A stretch of 64,000 bases of DNA from positions 372,001-436,000 of the forward strand of contig FMWZ01000004.1 of the NCBI GenBank assembly GCA_900103495.1. The letters run 5' to 3'. The notes below the pieces were generated by a model. It did not search any database. It worked only from the letters and a program-made list of their open reading frames with translations, and was not told the origin of the DNA. This document shows, piece after piece, positions 17,929 through 29,077 of the stretch. Position numbers and translations under genes: made by a program. The stretch is from Lachnospiraceae bacterium G11 (GTDB taxonomy: Bacteria; Bacillota; Clostridia; Lachnospirales; Lachnospiraceae). Each line of letters opens with the position of its first letter. The first letter of the stretch is position 1.

Positions 17929-19551
17929 CTAATATTCAAAGAAGTTGAAGGCTACACCGAACTTTATTATTATCTTACCTCCGGGCATGGAGACCAGCTC
18001 CTCCTCGGAAAGATTTCTAAGGGCCAAAAGTAAAATCAGATTGGCAATGGAGCCTATAACAAAGCAAATCCCAAAGCTTGCCAGGCCCCCGACTATATTT
18101 AAGAACCCTTTATTTAAAAGCATCATTATAACTCCGGATAAGGCTGCCGTTCCCACAGGAATTGCGACGTAGCTCACAAGAGGAAGGCGACATTTGAATC
18201 CGGTCATACTAAAGAATGCATTTCCGACTGCAATAAATCCGAAGAATATAACAAAGGCAAGAAGAATTGTCTTATATCCGAAACCGCCTGCCTTGCTTAC
18301 CAAAACCATTACTCCGGAAGAAAGCGCAAAGGATACAACCGCAAGAATAAACACAGCCCGCTTCTTGCTGGTGTAACTTACAAAGGTCTTAAAATACATG
18401 GCAAGAGGCATAAATAAAACCACCAGACATCCAAAGGCGAACAAGTCTGTACCTGCTATATTGTCTTCACCAAAGCACCCGAGAAGTAAGGAACTTCCGA
18501 TGGTCATAAGTGCAATGCTTAAGAAAGCACCGAAAACCATTATCATATGAACTCCCTCTTCCATTTTCTCTCTGGTAAACTTAAGTTCATTACGTCTGAT
18601 TCCGCCAATACAGTAATTCTTAAAGCATATAACCATAAATTCAATGAAAAAGCCAAGAAATACAACAACGGGCAGGAATTTGCCATAAATTGCTCCGATA
18701 TAAACTGCATTTGAGGGAACATCTGCCGTTTCAGGCTTATGGAAGATCCCGAACATAATAAATGCAGTAAGTACAAAGCCTCTAAGCACAAATGAGGTTA
18801 TATTGTAAGGGAACATGCCCTTAATTATTGCGGCTATAAGCTCAGGTACAGGTTCATGATATCTGGACATATCTCTGTCAGCGATACGGGTATTCTTGGC
18901 ACCACCAAGGTAAGTAACCGCAAGAAATACCAGCTCCACAAAATATCCGAGGCAAACAGCCAAAGGAACCATGAATGCCTTATACGAATTAATAAACTCA
19001 GGATTATTAAGTATTGTAGCCACTTTACTGCCGTAGTCACCACCTATTTTGGCGGCAAATATGCTGGTTACAAGGGTTACAAGATTACAGATGATATCCG
19101 AAAGGCTTCCGGGAGCTGCCGTTCCTATACCAATAAAGAATCCCTTTAAAGGAGCCGAAAGGCACATCATTATAAAAGCAGGAATAAACATTCTTATAAC
19201 GTTTGCTCCAAACAGAGTTCCTGTGGCGAATCTGGAAACAGCTCCTGATACAGCAAATATAAAAATGCTTCCAACAAAGGCATAAATAACCGAAAGAACA
19301 ATACCACTCTTATATACTTCAATTGCATTCTTTCCGAGGCTCTTTTGAATTCGTGAACGCATAAGTTTGCCAATGATTTCAGGCATACTGTCGGTTAAGA
19401 GAATCGAAATCAAGGCAAATACTTCATAAGCGCATGCCAAATAGCCCATACCGTTTTCCTGTAAGAAAAAGGTCAGGATAAAAATATTGGCCATAAGAAG
19501 CATTCCTTTAAGCAGGCCATATTTTGTTTTCTTAATCTCCCATTGAGCCAT
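17929..19551 (-). CDS. MOP-superfamily polytopic membrane protein, SpoVB/MATE-like flippase
   Basis: 540 residues with about 13-14 hydrophobic segments throughout. The C-terminal LRNLSEEELVSMPGGK segment resembles the end of SpoVB-like polysaccharide/lipid flippases (MOP superfamily). Likely cargo is a lipid-linked envelope precursor, but this is inference. No sporulation gene is nearby, so a sporulation role is not supported by context. It sits 5 bases after ybeY and 8 before the HI0933 gene. A drug-exporting MATE protein is the main alternative. Confidence 0.65.
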   Translation of the reverse strand: MAQWEIKKTKYGLLKGMLLMANIFILTFFLQENGMGYLACAYEVFALISILLTDSMPEIIGKLMRSRIQKSLGKNAIEVYKSGIVLSVIYAFVGSIFIFAVSGAVSRFATGTLFGANVIRMFIPAFIMMCLSAPLKGFFIGIGTAAPGSLSDIICNLVTLVTSIFAAKIGGDYGSKVATILNNPEFINSYKAFMVPLAVCLGYFVELVFLAVTYLGGAKNTRIADRDMSRYHEPVPELIAAIIKGMFPYNITSFVLRGFVLTAFIMFGIFHKPETADVPSNAVYIGAIYGKFLPVVVFLGFFIEFMVICFKNYCIGGIRRNELKFTREKMEEGVHMIMVFGAFLSIALMTIGSSLLLGCFGEDNIAGTDLFAFGCLVVLFMPLAMYFKTFVSYTSKKRAVFILAVVSFALSSGVMVLVSKAGGFGYKTILLAFVIFFGFIAVGNAFFSMTGFKCRLPLVSYVAIPVGTAALSGVIMMLLNKGFLNIVGGLASFGICFVIGSIANLILLLALRNLSEEELVSMPGGKIIIKFGVAFNFFEY

Positions 19552-19556
19552 TAAAA

Positions 19557-20063
19557 CTAATCCCTTGTAATCCCCAGAGCTGCAAGAGCAATCTCTTGCT
19601 TCTCTTCCATAATTTTCGCCTCTTCTTCTGTCATGTGATCATAACCGCAAAGATGAAGCATACTGTGGGCCACCAGAAAGGCAAATTCTCTTTTAACACT
19701 GTGGCCATATTTCTTTGCCTGACTTAACACTCTCTCGACACAAATAATAATATCGCCAAGAATAACTTCTCCGGTGTCCGGATCGGTAAAATCGGCAGAG
19801 TTTTCATTAATATAGTCCAGATCAAATTCCCCGGGAGTTTCAAATTCCATATTCGGAAAGCTTAAAACATCAGTCTCCCTGTCTATATCTCTGAACTCTT
19901 TATTGTATTCTCTTATCCCTGAAGCATCGGTAACGAGAAGATTAACTGCGGGTTCAATTTCCGCCTTCTCATTTTTTAATATCTCATCGCCCACGGAAGT
20001 TGCCAGGGCTTCTATATCAAATCTGAATTTATGATCAGTCTCATTTTCAACGTAAAAAGTCAT
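19557..20063 (-). CDS. ybeY: endoribonuclease YbeY (rRNA maturation factor)
   Basis: Zinc-dependent RNase for 16S rRNA 3'-end maturation and ribosome quality control. 168 residues. The metal-binding motif near residues 132-142 is HSMLHLCGYDH, retaining all three histidines with Ser in the common Gly position. The start overlaps the PgpH-like gene by 17 bases and has GAGGAA upstream. The order phoH, pgpH-like, ybeY is the classical Firmicute arrangement, which supports all three identifications. Confidence 0.95.
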   Translation of the reverse strand: MTFYVENETDHKFRFDIEALATSVGDEILKNEKAEIEPAVNLLVTDASGIREYNKEFRDIDRETDVLSFPNMEFETPGEFDLDYINENSADFTDPDTGEVILGDIIICVERVLSQAKKYGHSVKREFAFLVAHSMLHLCGYDHMTEEEAKIMEEKQEIALAALGITRD

Positions 20064-21273
20064 AATAAAGTTCCTCGTCGATGAACATCTGCTTCATAAT
20101 TCTCAGTTCATCTATGGAAAGTTTGGATCTGGCAAATCTGGGACTTGCCTGTTTCTTTTTAAACACACTGTCGATTACCTGTTTGTAATCAATCTCTGTA
20201 TGTCCGTTCTTTATAAGATAAAGAATGGTTGTAATCACGGCATCCGAAAAATACAGAATGCCGGTTTCTTTCTCAACTATAAGACCCGTTCCCGTAAGAT
20301 ACTCTTTAAGAACCTCTCTGGCCTTTAAGGGGAATTTATATTCTTCGCATATGGATTCCACATATCCCCAGGATTTATCACCCTTAATAATACCGATGGA
20401 CTGATAATATCCCCCGGCTTTGGCAGCTCCGTCATCAAGACCCAGCTTTTTGGCAATCTTATCGCAAAAATATGCGACATGAATGGACTTATAATACTCG
20501 TCCTTATTGTTACCCTTAAGTTCAACCAAAAGCTTGCATTCAGGGTCGTTGATTTCCATGTAGCGATCTCTGTTTTTATAGATAACCTGGGTTGAAAAAA
20601 TCTTTAAAACAATAACAATGAAAAGAATTGAAACAAATACATTTGCAATTGGAATCAAAAATCTTTCCAATGACAAGGTGGCATTCTCAAAAATAATAAT
20701 CTCGGCAGTTTCATTAACGAGTATTGAAAGACCTGTCACAACAATCGGAACCGTAACCCTGTATCGTTCATCAAGTTTGTTGAACATACATATGCCCACA
20801 ATACCGCTTACAAAATAAAGCAAAAATACAGAAAGAGAACTTTCTGTAAGTAAAACTGCCGCGAGCAAAAATCCTGTTCCGGAAACAACGCCCATTAATG
20901 GTGTGGAAAACAGCGACATTGTTATAAAAACGGGCACAATGGGCCAGCCGGTAACCGGAAGGAACACACAAACCGCTTCAACAATGACGCCGATAAAGTA
21001 CCAGAAAAACACCCTTGCGGGATGCTCTAAATTGTCATACAGCAACAAATCCTCTTCTTTTCCCTGAGTAAAGAGGAAAATGAAAAGGGCGGAAAATAAA
21101 GCCATGAGACAAACGTTTCTGATCATATCCGGCACAGGACAGTTAAGGAAAAAGCTGAAAGCTGCTACGGATATGACATTTAACCAGAAAAATGCCAATG
21201 ACAACAAATATGAAAGAATTGAACCTGAGCCGGTTGTTTTATTATCGGCGGCTTTGTTTTCTGCCATCGTCAC
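20047..21273 (-). CDS. PgpH-like membrane protein with degenerate HD domain
   Basis: Homologue of the membrane half and C-terminal HD domain of PgpH, the 7TM c-di-AMP phosphodiesterase, placed where pgpH is expected between phoH and ybeY. About seven membrane helices span residues 18-230, followed by the DPECKLLVEL linker that matches the PgpH segment before the HD domain. The HD domain keeps the first histidine (H265) and a late aspartate (D344). The metal-binding HD is replaced by QS (YYQSIG, residues 289-294) and the HH pair near 324 by YL. The large extracellular domain between signal helix and TM bundle is missing; PgpH is about 700 residues and this is about 408. I favour the GTG start at 21273, which has AAGGAG at 8 bases; ATGs at 21309 and 21267 are alternatives. 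Probably not a phosphodiesterase. Confidence 0.75.
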   Translation of the reverse strand: MTMAENKAADNKTTGSGSILSYLLSLAFFWLNVISVAAFSFFLNCPVPDMIRNVCLMALFSALFIFLFTQGKEEDLLLYDNLEHPARVFFWYFIGVIVEAVCVFLPVTGWPIVPVFITMSLFSTPLMGVVSGTGFLLAAVLLTESSLSVFLLYFVSGIVGICMFNKLDERYRVTVPIVVTGLSILVNETAEIIIFENATLSLERFLIPIANVFVSILFIVIVLKIFSTQVIYKNRDRYMEINDPECKLLVELKGNNKDEYYKSIHVAYFCDKIAKKLGLDDGAAKAGGYYQSIGIIKGDKSWGYVESICEEYKFPLKAREVLKEYLTGTGLIVEKETGILYFSDAVITTILYLIKNGHTEIDYKQVIDSVFKKKQASPRFARSKLSIDELRIMKQMFIDEELYYDFLR

Positions 21274-22228
21274 TCTTCTTGCTCCTTGACTCGTATTTTT
21301 CGTAAGCATTTACTATCTTTTGTACCAAAGGATGTCTTACAACGTCCTTTGATGTCAAATTACAAAAAGCGATATCTTCAATCTTTGAGAGAACCCTGCA
21401 TGCCACATCAAGACCCGACACGGTACCTGCGGCCAAATCCTTCTGGCTTGCATCACCTGTAACAATAACCTTTGAGCCGAATCCGATTCTGGTTAAGAAC
21501 ATCTTCATCTGAGCAGGGGTTGTATTCTGGGCCTCATCAAGAATAATATAGGCATTATCAAGAGTTCTTCCCCTCATATATGCCAAAGGAGCCACTTCAA
21601 TCAGTCCCTTTTCCATGTTCTTCGCAAAGTTCTCAGGGCCCATTATCTGATAAAGGGCATCATAGAGAGGCCTTAAATAAGGATCTACTTTGCTTTGTAA
21701 ATCACCAGGTAAAAACCCCAGTTTCTCACCCGCTTCTATGGCGGGTCTAGTAAGAATTATTCGGGATACTTCGTCATTTCTGAAGGCGGTAATTGCCATA
21801 GCCATGGCAAGATATGTTTTACCGGTTCCCGCAGGTCCGAGGCCAAAGGTAATCATGTTGTTCTTAATGGCATCAACATATTCCTTTTGTCCAAGGGTCT
21901 TGGGTTTAATAGGTTTACCGCCGATTGTATGACAAATAATGGCATCATCCATACAATCCAAATTTCTTACCTGTTCTTCCATACTCATAGCTATAGCGTA
22001 ATCAACTCCGGATTCTTCTATTTCATTTCCTTTTAATGATTGTTCAAAAAGCCTGTTTAAAACAGCAGATGCTCTTCTGACGCCGACTTCGTCACCGGAA
22101 ATGTTGATTCCATCCCGGTTAACCACCGTAACTCCAAAGCTTCTTTCAATCTTTTTGACATATAAATCATTATAGCCAAACACGTTTAAAATGTGGTTTG
22201 ACGGTACATCCATGTGAAAAAGGGCCAT
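21242..22228 (-). CDS. phoH: PhoH-like ATPase
   Basis: Cytoplasmic P-loop ATPase of about 328 residues, linked in bacteria to RNA metabolism and YbeY. An N-terminal KH-like domain precedes Walker A GPAGTGKT near residue 133 and Walker B YIILDEAQN. The start is ATG 22228 with AAGGAG nearby; a longer reading frame from 22303 would overlap the upstream gene by about 60 bases and adds an unconserved tail. The 3' end overlaps the PgpH-like gene. Confidence 0.95.
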   Translation of the reverse strand: MALFHMDVPSNHILNVFGYNDLYVKKIERSFGVTVVNRDGINISGDEVGVRRASAVLNRLFEQSLKGNEIEESGVDYAIAMSMEEQVRNLDCMDDAIICHTIGGKPIKPKTLGQKEYVDAIKNNMITFGLGPAGTGKTYLAMAMAITAFRNDEVSRIILTRPAIEAGEKLGFLPGDLQSKVDPYLRPLYDALYQIMGPENFAKNMEKGLIEVAPLAYMRGRTLDNAYIILDEAQNTTPAQMKMFLTRIGFGSKVIVTGDASQKDLAAGTVSGLDVACRVLSKIEDIAFCNLTSKDVVRHPLVQKIVNAYEKYESRSKKSDDGRKQSRR

Positions 22229-22241
22229 ACTGCTCTGCTCC

Positions 22242-22721
22242 TTAAGTCTCACCAAAAAGTTCTGAGTAAACCTTATCAACGAAATTGTCAAGGAAAGCCT
22301 CATCCAAATTCATAAACTTGTCAGAAAGGCTTTCTTTGAGCAATTCACATCTTTTGAAATAAAGTTCTTCTTCAGCCAAATCCGGTTCTTCTGATTCAAT
22401 ATTTGCCCCGATAATATCAGCCAGATTGGAAGACTTGCAATACTCAAGCATGGCACTGTAAAGATTCTTCTCTGATTTGGCTTCTTTCTCAAATCGGGTG
22501 GAATTAACCATTGAAACAAAACCCAATACGATAAAAAGGCCGAACATTGCAAACATAACGCCGTAAATCAAAAACTTGGCGTTAGGATTAAGACTTATTG
22601 GGAATATGCCGGTAACTACCAAAACCATGGCAATCATACCGACAAGTCCCACCATCAAAAAAGTCCAAGCGGATGAACGATTATCATTCGCTTTACTTTC
22701 GCTATCAATGTATACGCCCAT
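22242..22721 (-). CDS. uncharacterised two-helix membrane protein
   Basis: About 159 residues. A polar N-terminus is followed by two hydrophobic helices (about residues 20-40 and 50-75) and an acidic cytoplasmic-type C-terminus of about 85 residues. ATG 22721 is preceded by a GGGGG run; a TTG four codons earlier is in frame. I do not recognise the family. It sits 10 bases after nfnB and 13 before phoH, so it is co-transcribed with both. Confidence 0.7.
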   Translation of the reverse strand: MGVYIDSESKANDNRSSAWTFLMVGLVGMIAMVLVVTGIFPISLNPNAKFLIYGVMFAMFGLFIVLGFVSMVNSTRFEKEAKSEKNLYSAMLEYCKSSNLADIIGANIESEEPDLAEEELYFKRCELLKESLSDKFMNLDEAFLDNFVDKVYSELFGET

Positions 22722-22743
22722 AAAAACCCCCAATACTAAATAG

Positions 22744-25016
<2,273 letters not shown>

Positions 25017-25046
25017 TTCTAAACCCTTTCTTATAATAATTTCCGC

Positions 25047-26522
25047 TTAAAATTCAAAAAATACATAATCATTTTTTTCGTCCAAGCCTAATCTGTATCG
25101 TTTACCGTCGTAGAGGCCTACGGCAAACAAAGCGCCGGTTCTTGTGCGGACACCATTTTCGTCCTCCATAATCTCGGCAATTATATAAAAGTCTCCTGCA
25201 TTATCAATATTGGTCACATATTGATAAAGATAGAGATACCTTCCGTAAATCTCCATGGAACGACCATCAGCATCATAAATCTTATTTATCTCGATCATTC
25301 CGTCAACAATGGCCTTTTGAGCGGCTTCTATGCTGACATTGGTTTTAATGTTCAAGTTATAGTTTCTGGAGGTTATCTCACCGCATTCACCCAGTTCATT
25401 GTAAGTAATGAATCTGTATTCAGACTTACCAAGGGGCATGTGAATGGGCCCTTTATACTCCATACTGCTTGATGTGGGGTCAGTCCCATCTGTTGTATAG
25501 AAAACACGAGTTCCTTCAAACACTTCAACTTCTATCAATGTAGGACTTGTATAGTCTCCGCTGTATGTAAGGACCTCCGGAGTCAAAGGAACATCTGCGT
25601 CAATATGGTATTTCTTGGATACGATTCTGCTTTCAACGCCGTAAGAATTAAGGGTAAAAGCTGAAACAACATGATCACCCGATTCAAGGAAAATGGGGGA
25701 AGAATATGTTTCGCTTTCAGTGGTTGGCGTGGAACCGTCGACAGTGTAATAAATATCTCCTCCGGATTTGGAAGAAAGCTTAAGGGGAATGATTTCCTCG
25801 TAAGTTCCTTCATCGTAGGAAAAATCAGGCTCACTGCATTTGTACTCCTGGAAGGAATTTGTTATATCATTGTCCCCCACGGCCATAAGGAAATCGCTTA
25901 ACGCTTTATAGTTTCCTCTCGCCACATAAAGGTCAACGGTACTTTTGCAGGAGTTATATCTTAAATCGATCTCTGCAGAGTCGTCTGCAACCACTTCCTT
26001 GTAAAGAAGCAGGGCGCTTTCCTCATCTCCCATTGCCAGGTTAACGTTAGCCAGATAATATGTGGCAAGACTGTCGTGGCCCTTTAACTCAATAATATGT
26101 CTGTAAGTTTCGGCAGCCTCTCTAAGCTCGCCTTTTGACACATGCTTGCCGGCTTTATCAAGCTGATATTCGTAGTTGGTATACCTGTAATCCAGAAAAA
26201 ACCACAATAAACCAAAGGCAAGTATAAGGACTATAAAAATAGCACCCATAATACCTACCGCCTTCAGATTCTTGGTAAGAAATTCTTTTCTTAATCTATT
26301 GTCTTCATCGGAATCCTCATCTGTATCTGAAGTATCCGATTCCGCTTCAGCGTTCTTCTTTGATTGCCATTCAATAGCTTCATCGGCAACATCTGAAAGA
26401 ATCTGGGTTATGCTGTTTTCAATCTCAGGATCGAAGTCAGGGACAATCTTAATCTCTTCACCGCAGAATTCACAGTAAAGCTTGCCCTCCTCAATCTCTT
26501 TACCGCACTTTGGGCAGATCAT
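25047..26522 (-). CDS. zinc-ribbon, TPR and chitobiase C-terminal-repeat membrane protein
   Basis: 491-residue protein of unknown function. The N-terminal zinc ribbon (CPKC at 3-6, CEFC at 18-21) should be cytoplasmic. An acidic linker follows, then one membrane helix at about 92-113, a TPR-like helical region at about 120-225, and two tandem CHB_HEX_C (chitobiase/hexosaminidase C-terminal) repeats with the YYTVDGSTPT and FYTTDGTDPT hallmark strands at about 258 and 340. A globular tail of about 90 residues ends the protein, so the bulk is extracellular. It overlaps folD by four bases and lies 30 bases before nfnA. Confidence 0.8.
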   Translation of the reverse strand: MICPKCGKEIEEGKLYCEFCGEEIKIVPDFDPEIENSITQILSDVADEAIEWQSKKNAEAESDTSDTDEDSDEDNRLRKEFLTKNLKAVGIMGAIFIVLILAFGLLWFFLDYRYTNYEYQLDKAGKHVSKGELREAAETYRHIIELKGHDSLATYYLANVNLAMGDEESALLLYKEVVADDSAEIDLRYNSCKSTVDLYVARGNYKALSDFLMAVGDNDITNSFQEYKCSEPDFSYDEGTYEEIIPLKLSSKSGGDIYYTVDGSTPTTESETYSSPIFLESGDHVVSAFTLNSYGVESRIVSKKYHIDADVPLTPEVLTYSGDYTSPTLIEVEVFEGTRVFYTTDGTDPTSSSMEYKGPIHMPLGKSEYRFITYNELGECGEITSRNYNLNIKTNVSIEAAQKAIVDGMIEINKIYDADGRSMEIYGRYLYLYQYVTNIDNAGDFYIIAEIMEDENGVRTRTGALFAVGLYDGKRYRLGLDEKNDYVFFEF

Positions 26523-27367
26523 TTTGTCTTATTCTCCACAGCAGCCACGCAGTTATTCATAAGCATTGCTATTGTCATGGGTCCAACTCCTCCGGGAACC
26601 GGAGTAATTGCAGATGTTTTATCCTTGACACTGTCAAAATCCACATCTCCGCACAACTTGCCCTCTTCATTTCTGTGGATTCCCACATCAATGACAACAG
26701 CTCCGTCCTTAACAAAGGAGCCGTCTATAAATTTGGGCTTTCCTATAGCAACAACGAGAATATCCGCTCTCTTGGTAACATCCTTTAAATCTTTGGTTCT
26801 TGAATGGCAAACGGTTACGGTTCCGTTTTCGCGAAGCAAAAGAAGAGCCATGGGCTTTCCTACAATATTGCTTCGTCCGATAACCACACACTCCTTGCCT
26901 TCAATAGTGATGTTGTATCTCTTTAAAAGCTCAATGATACCGGCGGGTGTACATGAAACAAGTCCCTTTCTTCCAACGCACAAAGAACCCACATTGGAAA
27001 TATGGAATCCGTCAACATCCTTTGCCGGATCGATGGCCATAATAACCTTGTCTTCATCAATTCCCTTAGGAAGAGGAAGCTGAACAAGAATACCGTCAAC
27101 GTCAGCATCCTTATTCAATTTGTCTATAAGCGACAAAAGTTCGCCCTCAGATGTACTCTCAGGCAATTCAAAGCTTTCGGAGTTGATTCCGCAATATTCG
27201 CATGCCTTCTTTTTATTGTTTACATACACCTGGCTTGCAGGGTCTTCTCCCACGAGAATTACAGCCAGAGTAACTTTTCTTCCTTTAGCCGAAAGAGCCG
27301 CAACCCTTTCTTTTACCTCGTCTTTAATCTGTGACGAAATTAATTTGCCATCTATAATCTGAGTCAT
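26519..27367 (-). CDS. folD: methylenetetrahydrofolate dehydrogenase / methenyl-THF cyclohydrolase
   Basis: Bifunctional folate enzyme interconverting 5,10-methylene-, methenyl- and 10-formyl-THF. The 282-residue protein has the YVNNKKKAC stretch with the catalytic lysine near residue 50, the QLPLP motif near 97 and GRSNIVGKPMA near 165. It is 19 bases after fhs, a standard one-carbon pair, and its last bases overlap the zinc-ribbon gene. Confidence 0.97.
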   Translation of the reverse strand: MTQIIDGKLISSQIKDEVKERVAALSAKGRKVTLAVILVGEDPASQVYVNNKKKACEYCGINSESFELPESTSEGELLSLIDKLNKDADVDGILVQLPLPKGIDEDKVIMAIDPAKDVDGFHISNVGSLCVGRKGLVSCTPAGIIELLKRYNITIEGKECVVIGRSNIVGKPMALLLLRENGTVTVCHSRTKDLKDVTKRADILVVAIGKPKFIDGSFVKDGAVVIDVGIHRNEEGKLCGDVDFDSVKDKTSAITPVPGGVGPMTIAMLMNNCVAAVENKTK

Positions 27368-27386
27368 GTTTTAATAAACACCTTTC

Positions 27387-29057
27387 TTAGAATAATCCGG
27401 TAATAACGCCCTCGTCGCTTACATCAATTCTGAAGGCAGCAGGGGATTTTGAAAGGCCGGGCATTGTAACAATTTCACCTGTAAGGGCAACTACAAAGCC
27501 TGCTCCGGCACTTACATAAACTTCTCTTATGGTAAGCTCAAAATTCTCAGGTCTTCCGAGTAAATTGGGGTTGTCGGAAAGAGAATACTGAGTCTTGGCC
27601 ATGCAGACAGGAGTCTTGTCAAAACCAAGTTCTGTAAGCTTCTTAATCTGATTGAGAGCGGTAGTTGAATAGCTTACGCTTCCGGCACCGTATATTTCTT
27701 TGGCAATGGTTTCAATCTTATCCTTAATGGGCAGATTCTTGTCATAAATTGGAGCAAAATGAGATTCTTTCTTCTCAATTGTTTCAACCACTTTCATGGC
27801 AAGCTCTCTTCCGCCTTCTCCGCCCTTTTCCCAAACTTCGGAAAGAGCGAATTCGCAGTTTCTGGCCTCGCAGAACTCTTTTACAAAGTTTAATTCTTCT
27901 TCTGTATCCGAAGAGAATCTGTTTAATGTTACAACAACGGGAACATTGTACTTCTGAAGGTTCTCGATGTGTTTTTCAAGATTGACAATACCCTTCTTTA
28001 ACGCTTCCACGTTAGGCTCTCCAAGGTCAGCCTTGGGAACAAGTCCGTTATATTTAAGCGCTCTTACTGTGGCAACTAAAACTACAGCATCAGGCTTAAG
28101 GCCTGCAAGAACGCACTTGATATCAAGGAATTTCTCAGCTCCAAGGTCAGCTCCGAATCCAGCCTCGGTAATTGCATAATCCGCCATCTTTATTGCTGCT
28201 TTTGTGGCTCTTACGGAGTTGCATCCATGTGCAATGTTTGCGAAGGGACCTCCGTGAATCAAAACGGGAGTGTTTTCCAAGGTCTGAACAAGGTTGGGTT
28301 TTAAAGCATCCTTTAAAAGTGCGGCCATAGCTCCTACTGCGTTTAAATCCTTCGCAGTAACAGGCTTACCTTCGTAGTTATATCCAACAACGATTCTTGA
28401 AAGGCGGTCCTTTAAATCCTTCATGTCTGAAGCCAGACAGAGGATAGCCATAATCTCACTTGCAACAGTTATAACAAAATGGTCTTCTCTTACAAAGCCA
28501 TCGCTCTTCTTTCCAAGTCCAACAACTATGTTGCGAAGAGCTCTGTCGTTCATATCTTCACAACGTTTCCAGGAAATGTTTCTTGAATCTATTCCAAGTT
28601 CATTTCCCTGATGGATATGATTATCTATTATTGCAGCCAAAAGGTTATTGGCTGAAGTGATTGCGTGAAAATCACCGGTAAAATGAAGGTTAATATCCTC
28701 CATGGGAACAACCTGAGCATATCCGCCACCGGCAGCTCCTCCCTTGATACCAAAGCAGGGTCCCAAAGAGGGCTCTCTCAAAGCAACAACAGCCTTCTTT
28801 CCGATAAGGGACATAGCCTGTCCAAGGCCTACGCTTGTGGTGGTCTTGCCTTCACCTGCAGGTGTGGGGTTAATGGCCGTAACAAGGATAAGCTTTCCGT
28901 CCTTGTTATCCTTAATCTTGTTAAGATACTCGTCAGAAAGTTTTGCTTTGTACTTTCCGTAATACTCAAGATAGTCTTCATCAATTCCTATCTTTGCAGC
29001 TACTTCCTTAATTGGAAGCATTTTGGCATTTTGAGAAATTTCAATATCGCTTAACAT
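27387..29057 (-). CDS. fhs: formate-tetrahydrofolate ligase
   Basis: ATP-dependent formation of 10-formyl-THF from formate and THF. 556 residues, the normal bacterial length, with the P-loop-like [10 protein letters not shown] near residue 65 and the conserved [19 protein letters not shown] segment near residue 94. In the absence of other Wood-Ljungdahl genes in this window it need only serve purine and serine/glycine metabolism. Begins 20 bases after ftsK ends. Confidence 0.98.
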   Translation of the reverse strand: MLSDIEISQNAKMLPIKEVAAKIGIDEDYLEYYGKYKAKLSDEYLNKIKDNKDGKLILVTAINPTPAGEGKTTTSVGLGQAMSLIGKKAVVALREPSLGPCFGIKGGAAGGGYAQVVPMEDINLHFTGDFHAITSANNLLAAIIDNHIHQGNELGIDSRNISWKRCEDMNDRALRNIVVGLGKKSDGFVREDHFVITVASEIMAILCLASDMKDLKDRLSRIVVGYNYEGKPVTAKDLNAVGAMAALLKDALKPNLVQTLENTPVLIHGGPFANIAHGCNSVRATKAAIKMADYAITEAGFGADLGAEKFLDIKCVLAGLKPDAVVLVATVRALKYNGLVPKADLGEPNVEALKKGIVNLEKHIENLQKYNVPVVVTLNRFSSDTEEELNFVKEFCEARNCEFALSEVWEKGGEGGRELAMKVVETIEKKESHFAPIYDKNLPIKDKIETIAKEIYGAGSVSYSTTALNQIKKLTELGFDKTPVCMAKTQYSLSDNPNLLGRPENFELTIREVYVSAGAGFVVALTGEIVTMPGLSKSPAAFRIDVSDEGVITGLF

Positions 29058-29077
29058 CCGTTTCCTCCGGTCAAATT

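Noticed and set aside
27387-29057. Wood-Ljungdahl gene cluster
   Set aside because: Only fhs and folD are present; no CO dehydrogenase, methyltransferase or corrinoid protein genes, so acetogenesis is not supported.
29058-29077. Tetrahydrofolate riboswitch before fhs
   Set aside because: The gap to ftsK is only 20 bases, too short for a riboswitch.
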